A stretch of 64,000 nucleotides of DNA from Microvirga pudoricolor (GCF_016892705.1 NZ_JAFEMB010000001.1:1054001-1118000), one strand, 5' to 3'. Positions 41,349-50,789 are shown, numbered from the stretch's first letter. Numbers and translations: made by a program. Notes: generated by a model from the letters alone, not told the origin.

Positions 41349-42464
41349 TCAGGCCCCCAGAAGCTTTCCCGTCCGCTGCGCCGTGATGCCCGCCACCTTG
41401 GCGATCCGCTGGCCCTGCGTAGCGAAGCGAACGAGCACGCGGGCGAAAAGCAAGCCGCCGTTCTCCGCGCATGCCTCCACGACCGCGCCGGTGGTCGGGT
41501 CGATGATCTCGGCCACGACGGCCCCCGCTTCGACTTTTTGGCCGACCTCGGCTCGGAACACGATGATGCCGGCGGCCGGCGCCACCACGGGCTCCGAAGC
41601 GGCAAGCGGCGTGGGCTCGCATAGCGCGTCCGGAACGGTAGGGCTTTCGCCCGCGATGACGCCCTGCAGGATCAGATAGTCGATCAACGCGCCCGCGTCC
41701 TTGCCGGCCAACGCGTGCGTCACGTCCGCCTCGCCCCGAAACTCAAGGGTCGTGGCGTGGCAGGCATTGGGAATGGGGTGATCGGGGAAGCGCTCGGCCA
41801 GTTCCGGCCAGGGACGGCTGCTCGCCTCATCGAAGGGATCGTCGCCTGATTCGTCCGCGAGCAGGAACGCCTCCACGCCGAGCAAGGCGCCCAGATCCGC
41901 AAACGCCCCCGCGGTCTGGGTATGCGTGTAGAGGTGTAAGGATGCCTCCGCGTCGCAATGGAGGTCGAGCACGACATCGGAATCCACGGCGAGGCGCAGG
42001 AGCGTTTGCTTCAAGCGCTCGGTCGGCGTCGCGGCGTCCCAGTCGTCGACCTCCGCCAGGAGCGCCTCCCGGACAAGGCGGACATTGGCCTGCGGGTCGG
42101 AGGTCAACCGACCCTCGATCCGCTTCGCCGCGCCCGGCACGAGGTAGGGGTAACCCCGGTTGAAGTTCTGTCCGTTGGAGAGATCGAAGCGGCCGACCGG
42201 CTGCCCGAGCAGCTTTTGGGCCAAGCCGATGGGGTTGGCCGACGGCACGAGAACGACCTCGCCCTCGATCCGGCCCTCGGATTCCAGCTGGCTCAGACGC
42301 TCGCGCAAGTGATGTGCCACGATCATGCCGGGCGTTTCGTCCGCATGCAGGGCGGCCTGGACGTAAACGCGCGGACGGGCGCCAGGCGTGCCGAAGCGCT
42401 GAACCGTGAGGGCAATCTGCGCGCCGGGCGCGAGAGGCGAGAGGGCGATCTGCTCTGTTTTCAT
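41349..42464 (-). CDS. Succinylglutamate desuccinylase/aspartoacylase-family zinc deacylase
   Basis: M14-like zinc hydrolase of 371 residues. The N-terminal zinc motif is AALHADETPG near residue 40, the RFDLSNGQNFNRGYP block near 95 is substrate-binding, and VVLDLHCDAEASLHLYTH near 165 holds the third zinc ligand. The C-terminal third (GIIVFRAEVGQKVEAGAVVAEIIDP) resembles a lipoyl-like barrel typical of the family. It probably removes an acyl or amino-acyl group from a small molecule; the substrate is not evident. The ATG at 42464 is preferred over a TTG three bases upstream. Glucokinase follows on the same strand. Confidence 0.8.
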   Translation of the reverse strand: MKTEQIALSPLAPGAQIALTVQRFGTPGARPRVYVQAALHADETPGMIVAHHLRERLSQLESEGRIEGEVVLVPSANPIGLAQKLLGQPVGRFDLSNGQNFNRGYPYLVPGAAKRIEGRLTSDPQANVRLVREALLAEVDDWDAATPTERLKQTLLRLAVDSDVVLDLHCDAEASLHLYTHTQTAGAFADLGALLGVEAFLLADESGDDPFDEASSRPWPELAERFPDHPIPNACHATTLEFRGEADVTHALAGKDAGALIDYLILQGVIAGESPTVPDALCEPTPLAASEPVVAPAAGIIVFRAEVGQKVEAGAVVAEIIDPTTGAVVEACAENGGLLFARVLVRFATQGQRIAKVAGITAQRTGKLLGA

Positions 42465-42525
42465 CAAGGTCGCTTAGCAGCCCATGGCAGGCTTGGATAG
42501 CGTTCGAGCGACGGGCGGTGAAGCC

Positions 42526-43536
42526 TCAACCCTCTCTCGACCACCCCTGAGACTGGAACACGAAGCGCCCCGGATCGCTCACGAGGGCCGCGAGGCCCTG
42601 GAGGGCGGGTTCGGGGTTGATGATCACGTAGGCCGGGACCGTGCAGGCCCAGGCGTCGTGGGGCGCTTTCCGGTCGAAAGCCCCCCGGAAGCTCCCGTTC
42701 TGCAGCACGTCCACCATGCGCGGCGCGATGCCGCCCGCGATGAACACGCCCCCGCTCGCCTCGAAGGTCAGCGCCATGTCGCCGGCGTACCGGCCGAGCC
42801 AGCGCGAGAAGATGTCGAGCGTGTCGCGGGCCAGCGGCTCGCCCTCGCGGGCCGCCGCGAGCACGTCGTTGGGGAGGCGGAACGGGCAGTCCCGGCCGCG
42901 ATGCGCGGACAGGGCCTTCGACAGGCGAAAGAGGCCGGGGCCCGACAGGACGGTCTCGGCCGAGACGCGGTTGCCGGTGCGTTCGAGATGGTGCCAGAAC
43001 GCGAATTCGTCGTCGCCGGACGGGCCGAACTCGATATGGCCCGCCTCCGTGGCCAGGATGGCGAGGCGGTCCTCCACGGGCACCAGGGCGGCGGCGCCCA
43101 GTCCCGTGCCCGGACCGAGAACCACGCGGGCGCCGGGACCCGCCGTCTCGGTCGATCCGATGGGCGCGAGGTCGCCCTTGGCGGTCTCGAGCACGGTCAC
43201 GGACGCCGCCACGGGCGTATAATCGTTCACGAGGGTGACCCGCTCGAGCCCGAGCGCCTCGCCGATGGCCCTGGCGTCGATGGTCCAATGCGCGTTGGTG
43301 AGCCGGATGACAGGCTTGTCGACCCGGGTGGCCACCGCGATCATGGCCGAACGCGGCGCCGCTCCGTCATAGGTGTCGAGGGCCCCCTGGATCGCCTCCA
43401 CGGGGCTTGGCGTGTCAGCTGTCAAACGCCGCGGCAGGAGCCGGACCGGCTCCCCAGGGGCCGGTAGCACCGCGAAGCGGGCATTGGTGCCGCCGATATC
43501 ACCGAGCAGGGCGGGAAACGCGAAGTTCGGGCTCAT
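42526..43536 (-). CDS. glk: Glucokinase
   Basis: ATP-dependent glucokinase of 336 residues. The phosphate loop is LLGDIGGTNARFAVL near residue 10, the sugar-binding block LTNAHWTID and LVNDYTPVA follow, the GPGTGLGAAAL connector is near 127, and EAGHIEFGPSGDDE near 150 carries the glucose-binding glutamate and histidine. The ATG at 43534-43536 begins just before the phosphate loop. It is the third gene of otsB-GH15-glk and would phosphorylate glucose released by the upstream hydrolase. Confidence 0.9.
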   Translation of the reverse strand: MSPNFAFPALLGDIGGTNARFAVLPAPGEPVRLLPRRLTADTPSPVEAIQGALDTYDGAAPRSAMIAVATRVDKPVIRLTNAHWTIDARAIGEALGLERVTLVNDYTPVAASVTVLETAKGDLAPIGSTETAGPGARVVLGPGTGLGAAALVPVEDRLAILATEAGHIEFGPSGDDEFAFWHHLERTGNRVSAETVLSGPGLFRLSKALSAHRGRDCPFRLPNDVLAAAREGEPLARDTLDIFSRWLGRYAGDMALTFEASGGVFIAGGIAPRMVDVLQNGSFRGAFDRKAPHDAWACTVPAYVIINPEPALQGLAALVSDPGRFVFQSQGWSREG

Positions 43537-43568
43537 GGACCTGTATGCTCTTTCTCGCGGCAGCGGCG

Positions 43569-45377
43569 TCAGAAGGCTTCTTCCCAGCTCCGGCTCAGGC
43601 GGACAGCGGAATTGATGAGGCCGACCATCGAATAGGTCTGGGGGAAATTGCCCCACAACTCGCCCGTCGTGAAATCGGCATCCTCCGAGAACAACCCGAA
43701 GGAATTGCGCAGGGCCAGGATGCGCTCGAACATCTCGATCGCCTCGTCCTTGCGGCCGATGACGTTGAGCGCGTCCACGTACCAGAAGCCGCAGATCATG
43801 AAGGCCGTATGCATGAGGCCAAAATCGTCCTCAACGTCGTAGCGCAGCAGCAGGTCGCCGCGGCGGAGTTTCTCGCCGATGGCCTCCACGGTGCGGACGA
43901 AGCGCGGATCCTCGGGCTTGGCGAAATTCAGCTCCGCCAGGAGCAGCAGCGTCGCGTCGAGATCGCGGCCGCCATAGGACGACACGAAGGTGCCCGTTTC
44001 CGGGTTATAGGCCTTCTCGTCGATGATGGCGTGCATCCGGTCGGCGTGCTCGCGCCAATAGACCACGCGCTCCTTGCGCTTCATGGCCTTGGCGATCTTG
44101 GCGAGGCGGTCGCAGGCTGCCCAGCACATCACGCTCGGAAAGGTGTGCACGGCCGCCTTGGTGCGCAGCTCCCACGGACCCGCGTCAGGTTGGTCGAAGA
44201 CCTCGATGGCCCGCTCACCGAGCTTTTCGAGATGCTCGAACAGCGCATCGTTGCCGGTGCGGTTCATGCGCTTGTCGAGGAATGCGTGGGTGGAGGCCAG
44301 CACGATGCTGCCATAGGCGTCGTTCTGGATCTGCGTGTAGGCGGCGTTGCCCACGCGCACGGGTCCCATGCCGCGATAGCCCGCCAGCGCCGTCGCCTCG
44401 TGCTCCTCCAGATTGGACGAGCGCGTGATGCTGAAGAGCGGCGGCATGTCCTTCTGGTCGCCCATCGCGTCCACGTCGTCGACGATGTTGGCGATATAGG
44501 TGAGGTATTCTTCCATGGTCTTCGTGGTGCCGAGGCGGTTCAGGGCCTGGATCACGAAATAGGCGTCACGCAGCCAGCAATAGCGGTAGTCCCAGTTGCG
44601 CTTGGTATGCGGGGCCTCCGGCACGGAGGTGGTGAGCGCCGCCACGATGGCGCCCGTCTCCTCGAAGTTGCAGAGCTTGAGGGTGATGGCCGCGCGGATG
44701 ACGGGCCCCTGCCAATCGTACGGGATCGAGAGCGAGCGCACCCAGTCGCGCCAGAAATCGACGGTGCGGTCGAGGAACTCCCGGGCGGTGTTGTCGGCTT
44801 CCGAGCGCAGGGGCTCGTCCTCGCCGAAAAAGAATGACATCGGGCGGTCGACCACGAAGGGCTTTTCCTCGTGGATGTAGGAGACCGGCGCGTCGGTGGT
44901 GAGGCGCAGGGAACTGTGCGGCCCCACGAAACGGATGTGGTTGCTGCCCCGGGTCGTGGTGGGCTGCAACGAGCCCCACTCGAAGTGCGGCCGCAGGCGC
45001 ACGCGGATACGCGGGCGGCCCTTCACGGGACGAACCCGACGAATGAGTTGCGGGGGCCGGAACGTGCGGTCGAAATGCTTGAACCGGGGGATGAAGTCGG
45101 TGATCTCGAGGATGTTGCCGAACGAATCCGTCATCGTGGAGACGAGGACGGCCGTATTCTCCAGGTAGGCCTGCTCGCAGGTCTGCATGCCGACCTGATC
45201 GATGGCGAAGACCCCGCGCTGCTCGGCATCAGTGCCGTCATCGGGGCTGTCCAGGAGGGCCGAAAAGACGGGATCGGCATCGAAACGCGGAAAGCAGCTC
45301 CACACGATCTGGGCGCGGCGGTCCACGAGCGCCGCAATCATGCAATTGCCGATCACGGCAAGGTCAAGCGAACTCAT
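43569..45377 (-). CDS. Glycoside hydrolase family 15 protein (glucoamylase/trehalase-like)
   Basis: Cytoplasmic protein of 602 residues, no signal peptide. An N-terminal beta-sandwich (about residues 1-225) precedes the alpha/alpha barrel (about 240-590). Barrel motifs include RNWDYRYCWLRDAYF near residue 275, which holds the general acid region, RVGNAAYTQIQNDAYGSIV near 350 and SMVGLINSAVRLSR near the end, and a late glutamate in EELWGN-like FTTGELWGNFPQTYS. Family members include glucoamylases and trehalases (the Mycobacterium trehalase). Coding with otsB and glk suggests trehalose or another alpha-glucoside as substrate. Four bases separate it from otsB. Confidence 0.87.
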   Translation of the reverse strand: MSSLDLAVIGNCMIAALVDRRAQIVWSCFPRFDADPVFSALLDSPDDGTDAEQRGVFAIDQVGMQTCEQAYLENTAVLVSTMTDSFGNILEITDFIPRFKHFDRTFRPPQLIRRVRPVKGRPRIRVRLRPHFEWGSLQPTTTRGSNHIRFVGPHSSLRLTTDAPVSYIHEEKPFVVDRPMSFFFGEDEPLRSEADNTAREFLDRTVDFWRDWVRSLSIPYDWQGPVIRAAITLKLCNFEETGAIVAALTTSVPEAPHTKRNWDYRYCWLRDAYFVIQALNRLGTTKTMEEYLTYIANIVDDVDAMGDQKDMPPLFSITRSSNLEEHEATALAGYRGMGPVRVGNAAYTQIQNDAYGSIVLASTHAFLDKRMNRTGNDALFEHLEKLGERAIEVFDQPDAGPWELRTKAAVHTFPSVMCWAACDRLAKIAKAMKRKERVVYWREHADRMHAIIDEKAYNPETGTFVSSYGGRDLDATLLLLAELNFAKPEDPRFVRTVEAIGEKLRRGDLLLRYDVEDDFGLMHTAFMICGFWYVDALNVIGRKDEAIEMFERILALRNSFGLFSEDADFTTGELWGNFPQTYSMVGLINSAVRLSRSWEEAF

Positions 45378-45381
45378 CTGT

Positions 45382-46164
45382 CTAACGGTCCCCGGTGAAA
45401 GGAAGCGGGCCGCCTGCGGCCCATTTTGATAGGGAATGCCTCAAATCGGCGGGCGTTCCTAGTCTCTCCCGCGCGATTGTTTCGCCGGCGCCGATCCGAA
45501 TCGACAGGCCCCCATGGTCGTTGATGGTGGCGAAGCCGTTCTCGTCCGTGAGATCGTCCCCGGCGAAGATCGGACGGCGGCCCCGATAGGGCGACTGCTG
45601 CAGGAAGGTCTCGATCACCCGGCCCTTCCCGGCCACGGCGGGCAGGATCTCGGCCACGGCCTTGCCGTATTGCACCCGGTAGTCGACCCCCAGGGCCTCG
45701 GCGGCGGCCTGGGCCGTGGACAGGACGAAATCCTTCTCCTGCGGGGCAAGCCGCCAGTGCAGGGCCACCGAGCACCCTTTGTCCTCGATGACCACGCCCG
45801 TCTTGAGCGCCAGCACCTCGCCCAGCCGATCGGCCATCTCCCGGAGGCGGGGATGCTCCTCGGGCTGGCATTGGTAGAGCCGGTCGCCGATCCGGTGCTC
45901 CAAGCCGTGGAGCCCGCCGATATCGAAGGCGAAGGGTTCCAGCCGCCGGTCCAGGAACGAGATCGGGCGGCCGCTGATGATGGCGAGCGCTCCGCCGAGC
46001 CGCTCCTTCAGCCGCGCCAGGATGACCGGCAGTTCAGGATCGACAGAGACGGCTTCGGGACGCTCCACGATGTCGACCAGGGTGCCGTCAAAATCGAGAA
46101 ACAGGGCCCATTCGGCTTCGCCCGCGGGGGAGAGCGGTGTCCCGGCCTTGGCTGCTTGCGTCAA
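45382..46164 (-). CDS. otsB: Trehalose-6-phosphate phosphatase OtsB
   Basis: HAD-fold phosphatase of 260 residues that dephosphorylates trehalose-6-P to trehalose. HAD motif I is LFLDFDGTLVDI near residue 22, motif II ISGR near 64, and motif IV is AGDDLTDENGFATI near 200. LGVDYRVQYGKAVAEILP near residue 158 is typical of trehalose phosphatases. It is the first gene of the otsB-GH15-glk operon. The partner synthase otsA is not in this window. Confidence 0.88.
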   Translation of the reverse strand: MTQAAKAGTPLSPAGEAEWALFLDFDGTLVDIVERPEAVSVDPELPVILARLKERLGGALAIISGRPISFLDRRLEPFAFDIGGLHGLEHRIGDRLYQCQPEEHPRLREMADRLGEVLALKTGVVIEDKGCSVALHWRLAPQEKDFVLSTAQAAAEALGVDYRVQYGKAVAEILPAVAGKGRVIETFLQQSPYRGRRPIFAGDDLTDENGFATINDHGGLSIRIGAGETIARERLGTPADLRHSLSKWAAGGPLPFTGDR

Positions 46165-46312
46165 ACCTCGTGCACTCCCGTCTGGCGTCGGCTCACCCGC
46201 CTATATGATGCTGCCGGGCGGAACGGAAAGCCGAAAGAAGGCCATTTCCCGCAAAATCCCCCGCGCACGTCTTCGCCGGCAACCTGCTTCGCCGGCGTTC
46301 CCGGACACAACA

Positions 46313-46346
46313 AAACCCGCGACCGGGTTTCCCCGGTCGCGGGTTT
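46313..46346 (-). terminator. Intrinsic terminator after the type I secretion operon
   Basis: AAACCCGCGACCGGG (46313-46327) is fully complementary to CCCGGTCGCGGGTTT (46332-46346) across a four-base loop. On the minus strand the stem is followed by a T-rich tail reading TTTTGTTGT. It ends the HlyD gene transcript 25 bases beyond its stop. Confidence 0.85.
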
Positions 46347-46370
46347 GAGCGATGGAAGCCGGGTTTGTGA

Positions 46371-47702
46371 TCAGTGCTCGCGGAACGCGCGGGCGAACTG
46401 CTCTTCCAGGGGTTTCATGAGATACTGGAACGGGGTGCGGTGGTTCACCTCGACGAACACCTCCGCCTGCATGCCGGCGATCAGCTTGACGTGCCCTTCG
46501 AGGCGCTTGATCTCCTCCTTCGGGATCGCCACCCGGATCGTGTAGTAGGTGGCGCCGGTCTGCTGCTCGCGGGAGACGTCCGCCGAGATCCGCGACACGG
46601 TGCCCTTCAGCTCGGGCGTGGTGCGCGAGTTGGAGGCGTGAATACGGATGTTGGCGGTCTGGCCGACCTGGATCTGGTCGATATCCGTCGGCTGAACCTT
46701 GGCCTCGAGGTCGAGCACGTCGTTCGTGGGCACGATCATCATGACAGGCTCGGCCGGCGAGATGACGCCGCCCACGGTGTGAACCGCCAGCTGGTGCACG
46801 TAGCCCGGGCTCGGGGCCCGGATGTCGGTGCGCTTGAGCTGGTCGAGAGCCGCCACGCGGCGCTCGGTGTACTCGGCGATCTGGCCCTGGATCTCGCGCA
46901 GCTCCTTCATGGCCTCGGCCCGGGTCTGCTCGTCGATCTGGATGATCTGGAGGTTGGTCTCGGCGATCCGGCCCTCGGCCTGGGCGATGGCCGAAATGAT
47001 CTGGCCGCGCTGGCCCTCGATGCTCGCGGCATCGCGCTCCAGGGCGTTCAGGCGGGTGATCGGCACCAGGTTCCGCTGGTACAGGTCGCGGACGGAGGCC
47101 AGCTCATCGCGGATGAGCTGGAGCTCGCGCTCCTTCGCGGCCTTCTGGGCCTGGAGGCCCACGATCTCGTCCTGGGACTGGGACACGCGCTTGGCGAGCT
47201 GGTTCTTCTGGCTCTCCTGGGCGCCTTTCCGGGCCAGGAAGAGGGTGCGCTCGGAATCCATGATCTTCTTGATCGCGGGCTCGTCCATGCGCGAGACGAA
47301 CTCGTCGGGCGTCTTGAGGTCCTTGGCGCCGTCCCGCTCGGCCTCGAGGCGGGACTGACGGCCCAGGAACTCGTCGAGCTGCTTGGACACCACCTGCAGG
47401 TTGGCCCGGGTCACGGTCTCGTCGAGGCGGACCAGCAGGTCGCCCGCCTTGACCTGGTCGCCCTCGCGAACCTTCAGCTCGCCGACGATGCCGCCGGTGG
47501 CGTGCTGAACCTTCTTGATGCTCGAGTCGATCACGAACTGACCGCCCGCCATCACGGCGCCCGAGAGCGTCGATGTCGCCGCCCAAAGGCCGATCGTTCC
47601 GCCGAACAGGGCGATCAGCGTCAGGCCGCTCACCGCGAGGCTGTGCAGCTTTTTCTGGTGGACGGATTTCTTGGCCGGTGCGGCCTGGAGAATCATGTTC
47701 AT
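46371..47702 (-). CDS. HlyD-family membrane fusion protein of a type I secretion system
   Basis: Periplasmic adaptor of 443 residues. The short cytoplasmic start is followed by one membrane helix (about residues 24-46, GLTLIALFGGTIGLWAA), a barrel/lipoyl region with LKVREGDQVKAGDLLVRLDE near residue 78, a long coiled-coil hairpin (about 100-290), and a second barrel with DIRAPSPGYVHQLAVHTVGGVI near residue 295. It bridges the ABC exporter at 47703 to an outer-membrane channel of TolC type, which is not in the window. Its start immediately follows the ABC gene stop with no spacer. The nearby RTX protein at 50934 is the likely cargo. Confidence 0.9.
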   Translation of the reverse strand: MNMILQAAPAKKSVHQKKLHSLAVSGLTLIALFGGTIGLWAATSTLSGAVMAGGQFVIDSSIKKVQHATGGIVGELKVREGDQVKAGDLLVRLDETVTRANLQVVSKQLDEFLGRQSRLEAERDGAKDLKTPDEFVSRMDEPAIKKIMDSERTLFLARKGAQESQKNQLAKRVSQSQDEIVGLQAQKAAKERELQLIRDELASVRDLYQRNLVPITRLNALERDAASIEGQRGQIISAIAQAEGRIAETNLQIIQIDEQTRAEAMKELREIQGQIAEYTERRVAALDQLKRTDIRAPSPGYVHQLAVHTVGGVISPAEPVMMIVPTNDVLDLEAKVQPTDIDQIQVGQTANIRIHASNSRTTPELKGTVSRISADVSREQQTGATYYTIRVAIPKEEIKRLEGHVKLIAGMQAEVFVEVNHRTPFQYLMKPLEEQFARAFREH

Positions 47703-49463
47703 TTATCCAACCTCCCTCAGGGGAGAAGCCTGCGGGGCGCCTTGCGGCCTTGCCGCTGCCGGCGTTGCGTTGCGCTTCATCACGGCCTGGAGCACCTCGT
47801 CGCGGGGACCCATGGCCTTGACGCGGCCCGCTTCCATGATCGCCACGGTGTCCACGTTGCCGAGGGCCGCCGGACGGTGGGTGATCACGATGATCACGCC
47901 GCCGCGCTGGCGCACGGCCAGGATGGCCTGGTTGAGGGCTTCGTCGCCGGCCCCGTCGAGGCTGGCATTCGGCTCGTCGAGCACCACCATGAAGGGGTCT
48001 CCGTAGAGGGCGCGGGCGAGGGCCACGCGCTGGCGCTGGCCGCCCGAAAGCGAGGCGCCGCCTTCCCCGATATGGGTGTCGTAGCCGTCCGGCAGCCCGA
48101 GGATGAGCTCATGGGCGCCGGCCGTCTGGGCCGCCTTGATGATGGCCTCCGGGTCCGCTTTCGGGCGGAAGCGGGAGATGTTCTCCGCGATGGTGCCGTC
48201 GAACAGCTCCACGTCCTGGGGCAGGTAGCCCACATGGGCGCCGAGGGCATCCGGCTCCCACTGGTCGATAGACGCGCCGTCGAGGCGGACCTCGCCGCGC
48301 AGGGTCGGCCATACACCCACCAGGGCACGGGCCAGGGAGGACTTGCCCGAGGCCGAGGGTCCGATGAGGCCCAGGCCCTGCCCGGCCTGAAGCTGGAGCG
48401 TGGCGGCCTGGACGATGGGAGAGTTGGTGCCGGGAGCCCCCACATACAGGTCCTCGACGGTCACGTCCCTCTTGGGCGCCGGGAGCGGCATGCGCTGGCC
48501 CTGGGCCGGGATGATGTTGAGGATGTGCTGGAGGCGGCGGTAGCTCTGGCGGGCGCCGATGAAGCCCTTCCAGTTCGCAACCGCGATCTCGATGGGCGCC
48601 AGGGCGCGGGACATCATGATGGAGGCCGCGATCATGGAGCCCGCCGACATCTGGCCCTCGATCACCAGCAGGGCGCCGAGGCCCAGGATGCCGGATTGGA
48701 GAACCATGCGGAAGACCTTGGCGAAGGCACCGATCACGGAGGCCGATTCGCTGGCGCGCAGGCCGTCGTTCACGTGGGTGGTGTGCACCTTGTCGTAGCG
48801 GGCGGCCAGGAAGCCCAGCATGCCCAGGGCGCGCACGGCCTCGGCGTTGCGGCGGCTCGTCTCGGCCAGGGCATGGCGTTCGGCGCCCGACCGGGTGAGG
48901 TCGTACATCGGACCCCGGCTCTTCGCCTCGGTGTAGAGGGTGAGCATGACAATCACGATGCCGCCCACCACCGAGAACCAGCCCAGCCAGGGGTGGATGA
49001 TGAAGCAGGCGATGAAGAAGATCGGCATGAACGGCATGTCGAACAGGGCCGTGGGGCCCATGCCGGACAGGAAGCCGCGGATGGTGTCGAGATCGCGCAC
49101 CGGCTGCATGCTCTCGGACGACTTGGCGCCCTTGAGCGGCATCGTGGCCACGAGGTCGAAGATGCGGCGGGCGAGCTGCTCGTCGAAGCGGGCGCCGATC
49201 CGGGCCAGCATCTTGGCCCGGATGGTGTCGAGCCCGCCGGACAGCACGTAGGCCGCGAGCGTGATGAGCGACAGGCCCACGAGGGTCGAGATGCTCTTGC
49301 TGGAGAGCACCCGGTCGTAGATCTGGAGCATGTAGAGGGAACCCGTCAGCGCCAGGATGTTGACGATGGCGGAAAAGACGGCGACGCCTATGAAGGAGCT
49401 TCGGCACGCCTTGAAGGCGTCATAGACTTCCGTGCTCTCTTCTCTTCTTGCTGCCTGCTTCAT
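47703..49463 (-). CDS. Type I secretion ABC transporter (PrtD family)
   Basis: Exporter of 586 residues with membrane domain then ATPase. The membrane part (about residues 25-310) has the PrtD-family start FKACRSSFIGVAVFSAIVNI and MLQIYDRVLSS. The ATPase (about 330-560) has Walker A GPSASGKSS, signature LSGGQRQRVALARAL, and Walker B VVLDEPNASLD. There is no N-terminal peptidase domain, so it exports RTX-type proteins carrying a C-terminal signal rather than bacteriocins. Genes with matching cargo lie divergently at 49827 and 50934. Confidence 0.92.
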   Translation of the reverse strand: MKQAARREESTEVYDAFKACRSSFIGVAVFSAIVNILALTGSLYMLQIYDRVLSSKSISTLVGLSLITLAAYVLSGGLDTIRAKMLARIGARFDEQLARRIFDLVATMPLKGAKSSESMQPVRDLDTIRGFLSGMGPTALFDMPFMPIFFIACFIIHPWLGWFSVVGGIVIVMLTLYTEAKSRGPMYDLTRSGAERHALAETSRRNAEAVRALGMLGFLAARYDKVHTTHVNDGLRASESASVIGAFAKVFRMVLQSGILGLGALLVIEGQMSAGSMIAASIMMSRALAPIEIAVANWKGFIGARQSYRRLQHILNIIPAQGQRMPLPAPKRDVTVEDLYVGAPGTNSPIVQAATLQLQAGQGLGLIGPSASGKSSLARALVGVWPTLRGEVRLDGASIDQWEPDALGAHVGYLPQDVELFDGTIAENISRFRPKADPEAIIKAAQTAGAHELILGLPDGYDTHIGEGGASLSGGQRQRVALARALYGDPFMVVLDEPNASLDGAGDEALNQAILAVRQRGGVIIVITHRPAALGNVDTVAIMEAGRVKAMGPRDEVLQAVMKRNATPAAARPQGAPQASPLREVG

Positions 49464-49826
49464 TGTTGTTTCCTAGAGGGCATTACCAAGACCCCTCCCA
49501 GAAAGCCTCCCCCCAGGCCTTCGGGCGTTGGGAGGATGCACCGCTGGAAGCGGCTACGAAGTCGAGGCTCAAGCCAATCTATGAGCGCAACAGCTTTCTA
49601 GCACGGAAAACTGTCTTTTGAGATTGCTCACAAGGTTTAGGTGGGCCCCCATCAGTCGTACTTTACGTAACGACATGACATTTGTAACCATATTATATGT
49701 AACTATGTCAATCTCTGGGCGTTCCGAAAGTAACAAAAAAGAGGGAAAACGCCACGATGCCGCACATGGTAACGGTTTGGTAAAGACTTATGGTTAACCC
49801 AATGTGACCTGTTCGAGGGTCGCATC
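49464..49826. promoter_or_regulatory. AT-rich divergent intergenic region between the type I exporter and the coiled-coil/RTX genes
   Basis: No gene is visible in this 363-base gap. The AT-rich part (49600-49800) contains five GTAAC pentamers, starting at 49667, 49684, 49699, 49730 and 49769, with a TGTAACCATATTATATGTAAC block at 49682-49703 in which two lie 15 bases apart. Such repeats suggest binding sites for a regulator acting on both promoters. Clear promoter hexamers were not assigned. Confidence 0.4.
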
Positions 49827-50789
49827 ATGAAGGCCGAGTCACACGATCGGAAGCAAGCTGCCGCGGAAGCGCAAGTCGTTCCCACGAGACCGGACGGGAA
49901 AAGCACCGCCGTCCAACTCGACCCGAAAGCCAGCGCTGCTCTGGCCGAGGCCGTCTTGAGCGCCAGGAAGCCCGGTCCAGGGCCTCATAGCCGAAAAGCC
50001 GACGAAGAGCAACGTTTGCAACTTCCGCGCAATGGTTTTGGTCGCGGAACGCAACTTATGGTCCATTCCGCCCTCGTACTGGTCCTCGCGGGATCCTGCT
50101 GGCTGGCCGCCTATGCGGGCAATTTCACCAATCGCGACGCACTGCAGCAGATTGCCGCGGACACGGCCCAGCACCAGGCCACCCTCGCCCGGCTCGACCA
50201 TAATCTCGAAATCCTGCAATCCGTGGTCAGCGTGATGCGGAGCAAGGCCGAGAAGGCATCCGTCGAGGAGACCCGGGAACGCGAACGGCTGGCGAAGGGC
50301 ATCGAGCGGATCGCCCTGGCGTCGTCCGGTCCCGGTGAGCGCATCGCGGCCCTCGAGGCCCGAATCGACCGCATGGAGCAGCAGATCACGGCTGCCATCC
50401 TCAATCTCGCGCCCAAGATCGAAGCCCGGGCGGTTCAGGCCAAGGCCGAGGCTGCGACGGTCGCGGATGCCGGAGCGGACGCCAGGCCGGTCGAGACCAA
50501 GTCGACCGAAATGAAGTCGACCGACGTGAAGACCGTCGAGACCAAGCCGCCGGATCCGCAAACGACCTCCGCGGTGAAGTCCGTGGTGATGCGCGACGAG
50601 GTCGTCTCCGGCTGGACCCTGCGCGAGGTCTATGACGGCGCCGCCCTCATCGAGAGCCGAAACCGCCGCCTGTTCGAGGTGGTGCCGGGGGGATTCATCC
50701 CTGGCGTGGGCCGCGTGTCGTCCATCGAGCGCCGCAGCGGCCGTTGGATCGTCCTGACGGAGCGTGGCGTGATCGGCGCCGTGCGCTGA
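49827..50789 (+). CDS. Single-pass membrane protein with coiled coil, next to the RTX gene
   Basis: Protein of 320 residues that I do not recognise. The first 75 residues are hydrophilic, residues 78-96 form one membrane helix (LMVHSALVLVLAGSCWLAA), residues about 105-195 are a predicted coiled coil (QHQATLARLDHNLEILQS, RIAALEARIDRMEQQI), then a threonine/lysine-rich linker with repeated VETKSTEMKSTD units, and a compact C-terminal domain (about 255-320) with SGWTLREVYDGAALIESR and RWIVLTERGVIGAV. The topology places the coiled coil and tail in the periplasm. It lies between the exporter and the RTX gene, on the RTX side, so an accessory role in surface or secretion is possible. Confidence 0.6.
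   Translation: MKAESHDRKQAAAEAQVVPTRPDGKSTAVQLDPKASAALAEAVLSARKPGPGPHSRKADEEQRLQLPRNGFGRGTQLMVHSALVLVLAGSCWLAAYAGNFTNRDALQQIAADTAQHQATLARLDHNLEILQSVVSVMRSKAEKASVEETRERERLAKGIERIALASSGPGERIAALEARIDRMEQQITAAILNLAPKIEARAVQAKAEAATVADAGADARPVETKSTEMKSTDVKTVETKPPDPQTTSAVKSVVMRDEVVSGWTLREVYDGAALIESRNRRLFEVVPGGFIPGVGRVSSIERRSGRWIVLTERGVIGAVR

Noticed and set aside
46374..49601. Very long plus-strand open frame opposite the type I exporter
   Set aside because: It is the reverse-complement shadow of GC-rich coding DNA for HlyD and the ABC protein, with no family motifs.
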